Shown here: positions 28,810-40,311 of the stretch, piece by piece | Numbering within the stretch: the first letter of the stretch is position 1 | Layout: every line of letters begins with the position of its first letter | Assembly: GCF_029952525.1 (NCBI RefSeq) | Contig: NZ_JASAOF010000028.1 | Span: 1 to 64,000 of the forward strand | Direction of reading: 5' to 3' | Source of the DNA: Saccharopolyspora ipomoeae | Lineage (GTDB): Bacteria; Actinomycetota; Actinomycetes; Mycobacteriales; Pseudonocardiaceae | Length of the DNA stretch: 64,000 nucleotides | Position numbers and translations under genes: made by a program | The notes under the pieces: model-generated | What the model saw: only the letters and a program-made list of their open reading frames with translations | Told to the model about the DNA's origin: nothing | Databases searched by the model: none

Positions 28810-28906
28810 GCTGCTCGGCGGTGCGGGTAGCGGAACCTGACACGCCGTCTGGACCCGCGGCGGTGCGAGCTGCTCGGGTGGTGCAGGAGAAAGCGGCTGC
28901 GCCGCT
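28810..28906 (+). repeat. Family E structured repeat, copy E2 (short form)
   Basis: GCTGCTCGGCGGTGCGGGTA and GCGGAACCTGA are followed by a short spacer in place of the long hairpin, then GGACCCGCGGCGGTGCGAGC, GTGGTGCAGGAGAA and the terminal hairpin AGCGGC-TGC-GCCGCT (28892-28906). It lies between fba and DUF3151, in the opposite orientation to the upstream gene compared with E1, E3 and E4. Confidence 0.8.
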
Positions 28907-28937
28907 AGTCCGTCGCCGACGTGGTCCGCTTGAGAGT

Positions 28938-28972
28938 GTCGATGGCCCGTCCGCCCGCTGGGTGGACGGGCC
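28938..28972 (+). terminator. Terminator hairpin downstream of fba
   Basis: GATGGCCCGTCC (28938-28949) and GGACGGGCCATC (28961-28972) pair perfectly across an 11-nt loop. It separates fba from the DUF3151 gene. Confidence 0.85.
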
Positions 28973-29006
28973 ATCGTCGTCGAGGCGGTAGTGCGAGGAT
29001 TGGGGC

Positions 29007-29417
29007 ATGACGAGGAATCTGTTGGAGCCGCCGGAGACGCTGCTGCCGGAGAGCCCCGAGGCGCAGGGCGCCCTCGACGCCGGCACCGACCCCGCCGAGG
29101 TCGCCGCGCAGCACCCCGCGTTCAGCGCCGCCTGGGCCGCGCTCGCCGACAACGCGCTGAACGCCGGCGAGAACATCGCCGCCTACGCCTACGCCCGCAC
29201 CGGCTACCACCGGGGCCTCGACGCCCTGCGCCGCGCGGGCTGGAAGGGCTTCGGCCCGGTCCCGTGGCACCACGAGCCCAACCGCGGCGTCCTCCGCTCG
29301 GTCGCCGCCCTGGCCAAGGCCGCCCGCGCCATCGGCGAGACCGAGGAGTTCGACCGCTGCCGCCAGCTCCTGGAGGACAGCGACCCCGCCTCCCTCGAAG
29401 CCAACGACCTGGCCTGA
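29007..29417 (+). CDS. DUF3151 family protein
   Basis: A 136-residue actinobacterial protein (LLEPPETLLPESPEAQGALD; ALADNALNAGENIAAYAYAR; TGYHRGLDALRRAGWKGFGP; VPWHHEPNRGVLRSVAALAK). It is soluble, mostly helical, with a TPR-like look. The function is unknown. Linkage to fba is conserved (Rv0360c lies near Rv0363c). It has its own short leader after the fba terminator. Confidence 0.9.
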   Translation: MTRNLLEPPETLLPESPEAQGALDAGTDPAEVAAQHPAFSAAWAALADNALNAGENIAAYAYARTGYHRGLDALRRAGWKGFGPVPWHHEPNRGVLRSVAALAKAARAIGETEEFDRCRQLLEDSDPASLEANDLA

Positions 29418-29456
29418 CGCCCCACCCCTCCACCACTCCCCGACATCGGGGGACCC

Positions 29457-29627
29457 GATTACGGCAGTATTCGGTCCCCCGATTACGGCGGTATTCAGGC
29501 AACGGATTACGGCGGTATTCCGTCTCCGGCCGCAGCCGTCCTCCACGGGGACCCGGATTACGGCGGTATTCGGGGGACGGATTACGGCGGTATTCGGGGG
29601 ACGGATTACTGCCGTATTCCGGTCCCC
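29457..29627. repeat. Family B array: six 24-bp units in two blocks
   Basis: Units start at 29457, 29481 and 29505, then (after a 27-bp spacer) at 29556, 29580 and 29604. The 16-bp core GATTACGGCGGTATTC is nearly invariant and the 8-bp tail varies; units 4 and 5 are identical. The spacing is exactly that of the array at 14366. Confidence 0.92.
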
Positions 29628-29665
29628 GGCCCTGGCCCCGGCCCCGGCCGGGACTCGGGTGCGCG

Positions 29666-29733
29666 GGTTGCGGCCGTGATCCGGTGACCGAACACCGCCG
29701 TGATCCGGTGACCGAGTACGGCAGTGATCGGGG
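29666..29733. repeat. Family B-related units in opposite sense
   Basis: GCGGCCGTGATCCGGTGACC and GAACACCGCCGTGATCCGGT are followed by GAGTACGGCAGTGATCGGGG at 24-bp spacing. They resemble the reverse complement of the family B core with T-to-C style changes, so they can pair with the forward array. Confidence 0.7.
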
Positions 29734-29785
29734 TGGGGGTCGGGTCTGGTGCGTGCCCGGGTGTTCGGTGGCGGAGGATGGTGCC

Positions 29786-30874
29786 GTGGGGCGTGTGCGT
29801 GAGGAGTTGAGCCGGCGGCTCCGGCGGTTGTTGCGGACCGGGGTGCCGATCGTGCAGTGCGCGGTGGCGGCCGGGGTGGCGTGGTTCCTGGCGCACGACC
29901 TGGTCGGGCACGCCGCGCCGTTCTTCGCGCCCATCGCCGCGGTGATCTCGCTGGGCGTGTCGCTCGGCCAGCGGATGCGGCGGGCGCTGGAGCTCGTCGT
30001 CGGCGTGAGCATCGGCATCGGCGTCGGCGACGTGCTGATCTCGGTGATCGGCTCCGGCCCCTGGCAGATCGCGCTGGTCGTGGCGCTGGCGATGTCCACG
30101 GCGGTCCTGCTGGACAGCGGCGGCGTGATCGTCCTGCAAGCGGCGTCCTCATCGGTGCTGGTCGCGACGTTGCTGCCGCCCGCAACCTCCGGCGGGCTGA
30201 CGCGGATGCTCGACGCCGTCGTCGGCGGTCTCGTCGGCTTCGCCGTCGCCGCGCTGCTGCCCGCCAACCCGCTGTCGGTGGCGCACCGCAACGGGCGCGT
30301 CGTGCTCGGCGAGCTGGCCGACGCGCTGCGCGGGGTCGCCAGCGCGGTCGCGCACCGGGACGTCTCGATGGCCGCCGACGTGCTGGCCAAGGCCCGCAAG
30401 AGCCACAAGTCCGTCGAGGAGCTCCGCACCGCACTGGAGGCCGGGGCCGAGATCGCCCGGTTCGCGCCCATCCGCTGGCGCAGGCGTCGCGACCTCGAAC
30501 GCTACGAAACCGCGGCCACGCCCGTCGACCGAGCGCTGCGCAACACCCGCGTGCTGGCCCGGCGCGCCCTGGCGGCGCTGCGCGACGGCGAACCCGTCCC
30601 GCGCCCGCTGCCGGGCATGCTCGAAGAGCTCGCCGGAACCGTCGTGCTGCTGCGCGACGAGCTCGCCAGCGGCAAGGACCCGCTGCAGGCCAGGGAGGCC
30701 GCGCGCTCGGTGGCCAAGAAGTCCACCGTGGAACTGCTGGGCGAGGGCGACTTCTCGATGCAGGTCGTGGTCCTGCAGGTCCGCTCCATCGCCGTCGACC
30801 TGCTGCAGGCGTCCGGCCTCACCCGCAACGAGGCCGTGGCGGCCCTCCCGACCCTGCACCCGGACGAGGACTAG
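29786..30874 (+). CDS. FUSC-like membrane protein (aromatic acid exporter family)
   Basis: A 362-residue protein. An N-terminal bundle of about five or six helices (VPIVQCAVAAGVAWFLAHDL, FFAPIAAVISLGVSLGQRMR, VVGVSIGIGVGDVLISVIGS) is typical of FUSC/ArAE half-transporters, and a long helical cytoplasmic domain follows from about residue 165. Such proteins are thought to export aromatic acids, but the substrate is unknown. I chose GTG 29786, which has GGAGG 8 bp ahead; the open frame further upstream runs through repeats. Its TAG stop overlaps the stop of the convergent small gene in CTAG. Confidence 0.85.
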   Translation: MGRVREELSRRLRRLLRTGVPIVQCAVAAGVAWFLAHDLVGHAAPFFAPIAAVISLGVSLGQRMRRALELVVGVSIGIGVGDVLISVIGSGPWQIALVVALAMSTAVLLDSGGVIVLQAASSSVLVATLLPPATSGGLTRMLDAVVGGLVGFAVAALLPANPLSVAHRNGRVVLGELADALRGVASAVAHRDVSMAADVLAKARKSHKSVEELRTALEAGAEIARFAPIRWRRRRDLERYETAATPVDRALRNTRVLARRALAALRDGEPVPRPLPGMLEELAGTVVLLRDELASGKDPLQAREAARSVAKKSTVELLGEGDFSMQVVVLQVRSIAVDLLQASGLTRNEAVAALPTLHPDED

Positions 30875-31113
30875 GGCCGGTTCAGCACCGCCGCCAGGGA
30901 GGCGTGCAGCGGCTCGTGGTCGCGCGGGTCGTGCAGGTCGCAGTCGGCGGCGGAGAGGCGGTACCACTCCTCGGCGCCGTCGTAGCGGATCCACACCTTC
31001 ACGGCGCCGTCCTCGCAGGCCGTCGCCAGCTCCAGGTCGCCGGTGATCACGCCGACCTCGTCGGTCATCACCCCACCCGGAGGCGCCGTCACCGTCGTGC
31101 GCAACTCAGCCAT
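30871..31113 (-). CDS. Uncharacterised 80-residue protein
   Basis: The protein begins MAELRTTVTAPPGGVMTDEV and includes ATACEDGAVKVWIRYDGAEE and WYRLSAADCDLHD. It is acidic, soluble and probably a small beta-rich domain; I do not recognise a family. ATG 31113 is chosen because sequence upstream of it belongs to repeat E3. The stop shares CTAG with the convergent FUSC-like gene. Unlinked to anything of known function. Confidence 0.65.
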   Translation of the reverse strand: MAELRTTVTAPPGGVMTDEVGVITGDLELATACEDGAVKVWIRYDGAEEWYRLSAADCDLHDPRDHEPLHASLAAVLNRP

Positions 31114-31149
31114 GCGCGCAGTATGCCTTCTCGGAGTCGTCCGCGGTCG

Positions 31150-31305
31150 CCTTGCTCGGCGGTGCCGGTGGCGGAACCCGAGGTGGTCCTCCTGCTCCGG
31201 GCGCGCCGACTCGTGCATGCCGACGCGTCCTCACCGGAGAACCACCTCAGAACCCGCAGCGGTGCCGGTCGCTCAAGTGGTGCGAGGGAAAGCGGCTGCG
31301 CCGCT
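31150..31305 (+). repeat. Family E structured repeat, copy E3
   Basis: GCTCGGCGGTGCCGGTGGCG and GAACCCGAG lead into arms GAGGTGGT and ACCACCTC around a variable loop with GTGCATGCCGACGCGTCCTC. Then come AGAACCCGCAGCGGTGCCGG and the terminal hairpin AGCGGC-TGC-GCCGCT (31291-31305). That hairpin directly abuts the stop codon of the HNH nuclease gene on the minus strand. Confidence 0.88.
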
Positions 31306-31938
31306 TCAGCAGCCGTCCAGGGCGGCCTGCAGCGCGCCCTTCTCGGCCTCGGTGACGGTCAGCTGGTACTTGTGCTTGGTGCCGACCCACATCGAGGCGT
31401 AGGTGCAGTGGTAGTCGGTCGACGGCGGCATCCAGGCGTCCGGGGTCTGGTCGCCCTTCTCCTGGTTGACGTTGTCGGTGACCGCGATGAGCTGCGGGCC
31501 CTCCAGGTCGTTGGCGAAGGCCTGGCGCTGCTCCTGCGTCCACTCGGCAGCGCCGGAGCGCCACGCGGCGGCCAGCGGCACCACGTGGTCGATGTCCAGG
31601 TCGGACGGCTGGGTCCAGGTCTCGCCGTCGTAGGGGCTCACCCAGCTGCCCGAGGTCGGGTAGCAGTCGGAGCCGACCTCGACGCCGTCACCGTCGCGCT
31701 TGAGCACCGACTCGCGGGTGCTGCAGCCGTCGGAACCCTCGTTCCAGTGCGGGAACTTCTCCCGGTCGTAGCCGTCCATCGAGCCCTCGGCGGCGACGGT
31801 CAGCTCGCCGAGCTGGGTCTGGGCGGTGGCCGGGTCCGGGATGCCCGGCGGCTCGGCTCCGGCCGGCACGGCCAGTCCGAGCCCGATCAGGCCGGCCAGG
31901 GGCAGCGCGGCGAGGGTGGTGCGCAGTGAACGTGTCAT
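31306..31938 (-). CDS. Secreted HNH endonuclease (DUF1524/GmrSD-C type)
   Basis: A 210-residue protein. Residues 1-28 are a signal peptide (MTRSLRTTLAALPLAGLIGL, cleavage near AGA). The mature part has the HNH core LDIDHVVPLAAAWRSGA (His-His metal site) and the distal NVNQEKGDQTPDAWMPP, with four scattered cysteines likely in disulphides. Exported nucleases of this kind are common in actinomycetes and may serve nutrient scavenging. GGAGGAAGCC precedes ATG 31938. The E3 terminal hairpin sits immediately after the stop and may end its transcript. Confidence 0.88.
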   Translation of the reverse strand: MTRSLRTTLAALPLAGLIGLGLAVPAGAEPPGIPDPATAQTQLGELTVAAEGSMDGYDREKFPHWNEGSDGCSTRESVLKRDGDGVEVGSDCYPTSGSWVSPYDGETWTQPSDLDIDHVVPLAAAWRSGAAEWTQEQRQAFANDLEGPQLIAVTDNVNQEKGDQTPDAWMPPSTDYHCTYASMWVGTKHKYQLTVTEAEKGALQAALDGC

Positions 31939-32091
31939 GGCTTCCTCCGCGGTGGGCGTGCATCGCCTGCTCGGGGATGACGATTGCCCACGTGAGTGGA
32001 CGATTCAATGCCGCGGAGTGACCGGAAGGTGACATGGCGTGAAGTCGCCACCGATCAGGGGGCGCAAATGTGAATTCCACACACCCGATGA

Positions 32092-34183
<2,092 letters not shown>

Positions 34184-34190
34184 TCCTTTC

Positions 34191-34228
34191 GGTGGTGGGG
34201 AAGTTTTCATGAAAACTTCCCCACCACC
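34191..34228. repeat. Family C palindrome, copy C4 (perfect 38 bp)
   Basis: GGTGGTGGGGAAGTTTTCA joined to its exact reverse complement forms a 38-bp loopless palindrome starting 8 bp after the purA stop, between convergent purA and the antiporter gene. Confidence 0.95.
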
Positions 34229-34272
34229 CACGGGACGTCGGTTCCCTCGGATCCCTCGGTTCCCGATTGGGT

Positions 34273-34305
34273 GGAGGGAAGTTTTCATGAAAACTGCGCC
34301 CTCCC
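34273..34305. repeat. Family C palindrome, copy C5
   Basis: GGAGGG-AAGTTTTCATGAAAACT-GCGCCCTCC has the same core with imperfect outer arms, 45 bp after C4 and 14 bp before the antiporter stop. Confidence 0.88.
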
Positions 34306-34318
34306 AGGAACCGAGGTG

Positions 34319-35929
34319 TCAGCGGTTCCGCCAGGAGCCCTCGACCGCTGCTTCCTGCAGGTCGAGCTCCCTGAAAACGCGGCGGAGGACCTCGTCGTCG
34401 AGGTGGCCCGCGTCGCGTTCGTCGGCGATGGCCGAGCGCTGCACCTCGATGGTGCCGCGGCGCAGCTCCGCGAACGTCCGCGTCGCCGTGTCGGCGCGCT
34501 CGGCGGGAGTGCGCCCCACCTGCTCGGCCGCCGCCAAGCCCTGGTGCTCGACCACGTCCCGCATCCGGCTCACCATCCGGTTCAGCGCCGAGCGCTCGCA
34601 GCGCGCCTCGCCCGGGGTGAGCCCGTCCAGGTAGGCCAGCGCCGCGTTCGTGGCGATCCGCCGCGCCTCCGCCTCGGCCTGGTCGTCGCTGCGCGCCTCC
34701 TCCGGGTCGGTGACGCCCAGACGGCGGATCAGCGGCGGCAGCGTGGTGCCCTGGATCAAGATCGTGGCGACCGTGACCACCGCGGCGACGAACTGGATCA
34801 CCTCGCGACCGGGCAGCGGAGCACCGGCCTCGGTGGTGAACGGGATCGCGCCCGCCGCCGCCAGCGTCACCACCCCGCGCATCCCCGCCCAGGACAGCAC
34901 CGCGGTCCGGCGCCACCGGCCGCCGCGCCGCCCGCTCATGATCAGGTGTGACACGCCGGGCAGGTAGTTCGAGGCGAACATCCACAGCACCCGGAACGCG
35001 ATCGCCGACGCCAGGATCAGCAGCGTGGCCAGCAGGATCCCGCTCACCGGGCGGCCGGACCCCACGACGTCGCCGACCACCGACTTCAGCTGCAGACCGA
35101 TGTAGGCGAACACCAGGCTCTCCAGCAGCAGGTTGATCGCACCCCACACCGTGTGCTCCTGCAGCCGCCCGGCGGCGCGCGCCCGCGGCAGGTTGTGCCC
35201 CACGTACAGCCCGGCGGTGACCACCGCGAGAACACCGGAGCCCTGCAGCTCCTCGGCGGTCAGGTAGGCGATGAACGGCACCAGCACGCCCAGCAGCGTC
35301 GCCACCTGCACGTCCGGGACGTGCTGGCGGGCCAGCTGGGCGAGCATCCCGAAGCCCAGCCCCAGCACCACGCCGACCACCACGGCCAGCGCGAACACGC
35401 CGAGCCCGTGGGCGAGCGACGGCGTCGTGCCCACGACGGCGGTGATCGCCATCCGGTAGATCGTCAGCGCCGCCGCGTCGTTGATCAGGCTCTCACCGCC
35501 GAGCACCGTCATCACGCCGCGCGGCAGCTTCAGCTGGCGGCCGATCGCCGCCGCCGTCACCGCGTCCGGCGGCGCGATCACCGCGCCCAGCACGATCGCC
35601 GAGGCCAGCGGCAGGTCCGGGATCAGCGTGAACGCGATCCAGCCGAGCACGAACGACGTGACGATCACCTGCAGCACGCCGTGGTGCACGATCGGGCGGA
35701 TCCGCGCCCGGAAGTTGGTGAACGAGCTGTCCAGCGCCGCCGCGTACAGCAGCGGTGGGAGGACCGCGGTGAGCAGCAGTTCCGGCTCGATCCGCAGCGG
35801 GTCGAGGCCGGGCACCAGCGACACGGCCATCCCGACGGCGACCAGCAGCAGCGGCGAGGCGATCTCCCGGCTCCGAGCCAGCGCCGTGACGAGCAACGCC
35901 CCGATCAGCACCAGGATCAGCTGAACCAC
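34319..35929 (-). CDS. CPA1-type Na+/H+ antiporter
   Basis: A 536-residue monovalent cation:proton antiporter. About 12-13 helices fill residues 1-400, with the ion-site motif LGAVIAPPDAVTAAAIGRQL near 100 and GGESLINDAAALTIY near 145. A hydrophilic C-terminal tail of about 130 residues is rich in Arg and Glu. It helps control cytoplasmic pH and Na+ in the plasma membrane. GTG 35929 is the start. No regulator is adjacent. Confidence 0.92.
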   Translation of the reverse strand: MVQLILVLIGALLVTALARSREIASPLLLVAVGMAVSLVPGLDPLRIEPELLLTAVLPPLLYAAALDSSFTNFRARIRPIVHHGVLQVIVTSFVLGWIAFTLIPDLPLASAIVLGAVIAPPDAVTAAAIGRQLKLPRGVMTVLGGESLINDAAALTIYRMAITAVVGTTPSLAHGLGVFALAVVVGVVLGLGFGMLAQLARQHVPDVQVATLLGVLVPFIAYLTAEELQGSGVLAVVTAGLYVGHNLPRARAAGRLQEHTVWGAINLLLESLVFAYIGLQLKSVVGDVVGSGRPVSGILLATLLILASAIAFRVLWMFASNYLPGVSHLIMSGRRGGRWRRTAVLSWAGMRGVVTLAAAGAIPFTTEAGAPLPGREVIQFVAAVVTVATILIQGTTLPPLIRRLGVTDPEEARSDDQAEAEARRIATNAALAYLDGLTPGEARCERSALNRMVSRMRDVVEHQGLAAAEQVGRTPAERADTATRTFAELRRGTIEVQRSAIADERDAGHLDDEVLRRVFRELDLQEAAVEGSWRNR

Positions 35930-36040
35930 CGCACACCTCCGTCCACGGTGGACACCTTAGGTGCGCACTCCGCCGATCACCCGAAACGACGAAACCGCCG
36001 CCCCCGAAAGGGGACGACGGTCTCACTCACCTCGCGGGGA

Positions 36041-36112
36041 ACCCGATTTCAATGGAACTCAGGGTTCCGATCTCAATGGAAATCGGGTTCCCGACTTCCA
36101 TTGAAATCGGGT
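36041..36112. repeat. Family A intergenic palindrome, copy A2
   Basis: ACCCGATTTCAATGGAA (36041-36057) and TTCCATTGAAATCGGGT (36096-36112) form a perfect 17-bp inverted repeat. The loop contains a third half-site, GATCTCAATGGAAATCGGG. It lies between the antiporter promoter and the glpQ 3' end. Confidence 0.92.
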
Positions 36113-36125
36113 CACCCCCGGCGGG

Positions 36126-37226
36126 TCAGTGCTGGTCGCGGGCGGTGAGGGCGAGGTCGGGCATGTCGCTGAAGATGCCGTCGACGTTCTGGGCGTAGAG
36201 GGCGTGGAAGAAGGCGAGGACGTCGCCCCACTGAGCCGGGTCCGCGGAGGACTGGAAGTCCGCCGGGAGGAAGGTGTTCTCGGCGCGGACCGTGTAGGGG
36301 ACGACCTGGAGGCCGGCGGCGTGGGCGTCGGCGACGACCGCGGTCGGCTCGGTGAGGTGGTTGGAGCCGTCGACCGGGAGGATCACCTTCGTGTCGGGGC
36401 CGATGACGTCGGCGTAGGTGGCGATCTCCTTCAAGCCCTCCGGCGTGACCATGTCGGCGTAGGTGCGCGGGTCGCCGGCCTCGATGAAGTCCTGCGGGGC
36501 GCCCGTGTTGCTGATCAGCTGCACCAGCCGCACCCGGAGCTCGTCGCGCAGCTCCTTGAGGTTGCCGACCTCGAAGGACTGGACGACGACCTTCGAGTCC
36601 TCCTCGTTGAGCCCGTTGCCGTCGAGCGTCTCGACCAGGCCCGGCTCGACCGGCAGGCCGATCTGCCGGAAGTAGCTGGGGTGCTTGGTCTCCGGGGCCA
36701 CGCCGATGTCGCGGCCGAGCTCCTCCGACAGCCGGGCCCGCAGGTCCAGCACCTCCTGGAACGTCGGCACCTCGTAGAGGCCGTCGTAGACCGTGTTGTG
36801 CTGCCGGATCTCCGGGATGCGCTCCTTCGCGCGCAGCGTCTTGAGCTCCGCGAGGGTGAAGTCCTCGGTGAACCAGCCGGTCATCTCGGTGCCGTCGATG
36901 ACCTTGGTGGTCTTGCGGGAGGCGAACTCCGGGTGCTCGGCGACGTCGGTGGTGCCGCCGATCTCCGGCTCGTGCCGGGCGACGAGCACGCCGTCCTTGG
37001 TGGGCACCAGGTCCGGCTCGATGAAGTCGGCGCCCATCCGGGCGGCCAGCTCGTAGGAGGCCAGCGTGTGCTCCGGCCGGTAGCCGGACGCGCCGCGGTG
37101 GCCGAACACCTCGATCTGCTCCGCTCCCGGCGCCGACTCGGCGGTGGTGGCCGGACCGGTGGCGATCACCCCCAGTGCGGCAGCTCCCGCGACGGACAAC
37201 GCGATCAACCGTCCCCGAATCGTCAT
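36126..37226 (-). CDS. glpQ: Secreted glycerophosphodiester phosphodiesterase
   Basis: A 366-residue GlpQ. The signal peptide (MTIRGRLIALSVAGAAALGV) ends near ATAESA, and the catalytic TIM barrel begins VFGHRGASGYRPEHTLASYE with the essential His-Arg and Glu. EPDLVPTKDGVLVARHEPEI supplies metal ligands, and the barrel ends VDGIFSDMPDLAL. It hydrolyses glycerophosphodiesters, and possibly teichoic acid ends, to glycerol-3-phosphate outside the membrane. ATG 37226 follows GCGAGGAG; the upstream in-frame start lacks a signal-peptide-compatible N-terminus. Divergent from purD. Confidence 0.95.
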   Translation of the reverse strand: MTIRGRLIALSVAGAAALGVIATGPATTAESAPGAEQIEVFGHRGASGYRPEHTLASYELAARMGADFIEPDLVPTKDGVLVARHEPEIGGTTDVAEHPEFASRKTTKVIDGTEMTGWFTEDFTLAELKTLRAKERIPEIRQHNTVYDGLYEVPTFQEVLDLRARLSEELGRDIGVAPETKHPSYFRQIGLPVEPGLVETLDGNGLNEEDSKVVVQSFEVGNLKELRDELRVRLVQLISNTGAPQDFIEAGDPRTYADMVTPEGLKEIATYADVIGPDTKVILPVDGSNHLTEPTAVVADAHAAGLQVVPYTVRAENTFLPADFQSSADPAQWGDVLAFFHALYAQNVDGIFSDMPDLALTARDQH

Positions 37227-37418
37227 GTGCACTCCTCGCTGTGACTGTGGCGGGCCCACTCAACTTGCCGCAACCGACGCGCGAGGCACACCTGTGCGAC
37301 CGGAGGGTGAACGCCGACCGACGGACCAACCCCGCGCGACCTGCGGTGCGCCATCCGGACGCAGCACTTCCCGGGGGCAGCGGGCGAGTGGCTCACCGCA
37401 CGCTCTACGCTGCGGTTT

Positions 37419-38681
<1,263 letters not shown>

Positions 38682-38713
38682 CCTGACGCGTTCGCCCTGG
38701 CAGGCTTGCACCC

Positions 38714-39880
38714 ATGAGTGGTCAGCACCCCGCGCTCGCCGTCGCGGCGCGAGCCGATGTGGCTCCGTTCCAGGTCATGGAGGTTCTCTCGGCTGCTGCG
38801 AAGCGGCAGCGGGAGCTCGGTGACGTCGTGTCCCTGGCCGCCGGGCAGCCGTCCACCCCGGCACCGAAGGCCGTGCGGGAGGCCGCCGCGCGCGCCCTGG
38901 AGGGCAACGCGCTGGGCTACACCGAGCAGCTGGGCGTCCTGGAGCTGCGGGAGGCCATCGCCGGGCACTGCGAGAAGGCCTACGGCCGCTCGGTTCCGGT
39001 GGACGAGGTCGTGGTCACCACGGGTGCGTCGGGCGCGTTCCTGCTCGCGTTCCTCAGCGCCTTCGACGCCGGTGACCGGGTCGCGCTGGCCAGCCCCGGC
39101 TACCCCGCCTACCGCAACATCCTGTCCGCGCTGGGCTGCGAGGTCGTGGAGCTGCCCTGCGACGCCTCCACCCGGTTCCAGCCGACGGTGGCGATGCTGG
39201 AGGACCTCGACGAGCCGGTGCGCGGGCTCATCGTGGCCAGCCCCAACAACCCGACCGGCACCGTGCTCTCCCGCGACGAGCTCGCCGAGCTCGCGGGCTG
39301 GTGCGAGGCCAACGGGGTGCAGCTGATCAGCGACGAGATCTACCACGGGCTCAGCTACGGCGAACCGCTGCACACGGCGCGCGAGTTCTCCGCCGAGGCG
39401 ATCGTGGTGAACAGCTTCTCCAAGTTCTGGTCGATGACCGGCTGGCGGCTCGGCTGGATGCTGGTGCCGCCGCGGCTGCTGCGCGCCGTCGACTCGCTGA
39501 CCGGCAACTTCACCCTGTGCCCGCCCGCGCTGTCGCAGCAGGCGTCCGTCGCGGCGTTCAGCCCGGAGGCCTACGACGAGGTCGAGGCGCACGTGGAGCG
39601 CTACCGGGAGAACCGGGCGCTGCTGCTCGACGGACTGGCGAAGGCGGGCATCACCGAGGTCGCCCCGGCCGACGGCGCGTTCTACGCGTGGGCGGACATC
39701 GGCGAGCACACCGACGACGCGACGTCGTTCTGCCGCCGCCTCCTCGACGACACCGGGGTCGCGCTCGTCCCGGGCGTGGACTTCGACCCGCAGCGCGGCC
39801 ACCACTACCTGCGCCTCTCCTTCGCGGGCGACCCGGGGGTCATCACCGAGGCGGTGCAGCGCCTGGGCGCCTGGCTGTAG
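38714..39880 (+). CDS. Class I/II PLP-dependent aminotransferase
   Basis: A 388-residue fold-type I aminotransferase. SPNNPTGTVLSRDELAEL and SDEIYHGLSYG flank the PLP site, the catalytic lysine lies in VNSFSKFWSMTGWRLGWMLV (about residue 240), and the C-terminal Arg (HYLRLSFA) binds the substrate carboxylate. It resembles aspartate/alanine-type enzymes; exact amino acid partners are uncertain. It follows purD closely, a conserved arrangement in related actinomycetes. Repeat A3 begins about 20 bp after the stop. Confidence 0.92.
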   Translation: MSGQHPALAVAARADVAPFQVMEVLSAAAKRQRELGDVVSLAAGQPSTPAPKAVREAAARALEGNALGYTEQLGVLELREAIAGHCEKAYGRSVPVDEVVVTTGASGAFLLAFLSAFDAGDRVALASPGYPAYRNILSALGCEVVELPCDASTRFQPTVAMLEDLDEPVRGLIVASPNNPTGTVLSRDELAELAGWCEANGVQLISDEIYHGLSYGEPLHTAREFSAEAIVVNSFSKFWSMTGWRLGWMLVPPRLLRAVDSLTGNFTLCPPALSQQASVAAFSPEAYDEVEAHVERYRENRALLLDGLAKAGITEVAPADGAFYAWADIGEHTDDATSFCRRLLDDTGVALVPGVDFDPQRGHHYLRLSFAGDPGVITEAVQRLGAWL

Positions 39881-39900
39881 ACCTCGGGTCCCGACGCGGT

Positions 39901-39950
39901 GACCCGATTTCAACGGAGATCAGGAACCCGACTTCCACTGAAATCGGGTC
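39901..39950. repeat. Family A intergenic palindrome, copy A3
   Basis: GACCCGATTTCA (39901-39912) pairs with TGAAATCGGGTC (39939-39950), with weaker pairing inside (ACGGAG against CTTCCAC). It lies just after the aminotransferase stop. Confidence 0.85.
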
Positions 39951-40078
39951 GGGCACGGGGCGGGCGGGACTCGGGGAGACCCTGATGTTTCCCGGGTCCG
40001 GGTCTCGCGACCTGCCGTTTCAGGGGTTCTGTCTGGCAGGCTGGAGCTGCGGGAAGGTCCCGGCGAGAGGTGGTCGCG

Positions 40079-40243
40079 ATGTGGTGGAAGATCCTCGGCG
40101 GGCTGCTGGCCCTGTGGCTGGTGATGTCCGTGGCCGGATTCCTGATCAAGGGCCTGTTCTGGCTCGCCGTGATCGGCGGCGTCCTGTTCCTCGCCACCGC
40201 GGCCATCGGCTGGTCCAAGGACAAGAAGCAGATCAAGCCCTGA
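40079..40243 (+). CDS. Small two-helix membrane protein
   Basis: A 54-residue protein beginning MWWKILGGLLALWLVMSVAG and ending SKDKKQIKP. It has two short hydrophobic stretches (about 4-20 and 24-42) joined by a Lys-Gly turn, then a basic cytoplasmic tail. GAGAGG lies about 10 bp before ATG 40079. No family recognised; the composition and start context favour a real gene. Convergent with the HAD gene. Confidence 0.7.
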   Translation: MWWKILGGLLALWLVMSVAGFLIKGLFWLAVIGGVLFLATAAIGWSKDKKQIKP

Positions 40244-40311
40244 AGCCGGCCGTCGTGGTGGCTCCGCGCGGCGGTGCGGGCTGAGCCCCGAACCTGGAAC
40301 GCCCCCTCGGC

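Larger units (their letters stand above)
29418..29785. other. Intergenic region filled by family B repeats
   Basis: This 368-bp gap contains six forward 24-bp units, a G/C-rich spacer, and about three units in the opposite sense, then the ribosome site of the FUSC-like gene. No other gene was found. Confidence 0.75.

Noticed and set aside
29457-29733. CRISPR array
   Set aside because: Units are 24 bp with only 8-bp variable parts, far too short for spacers, and no cas gene is nearby.
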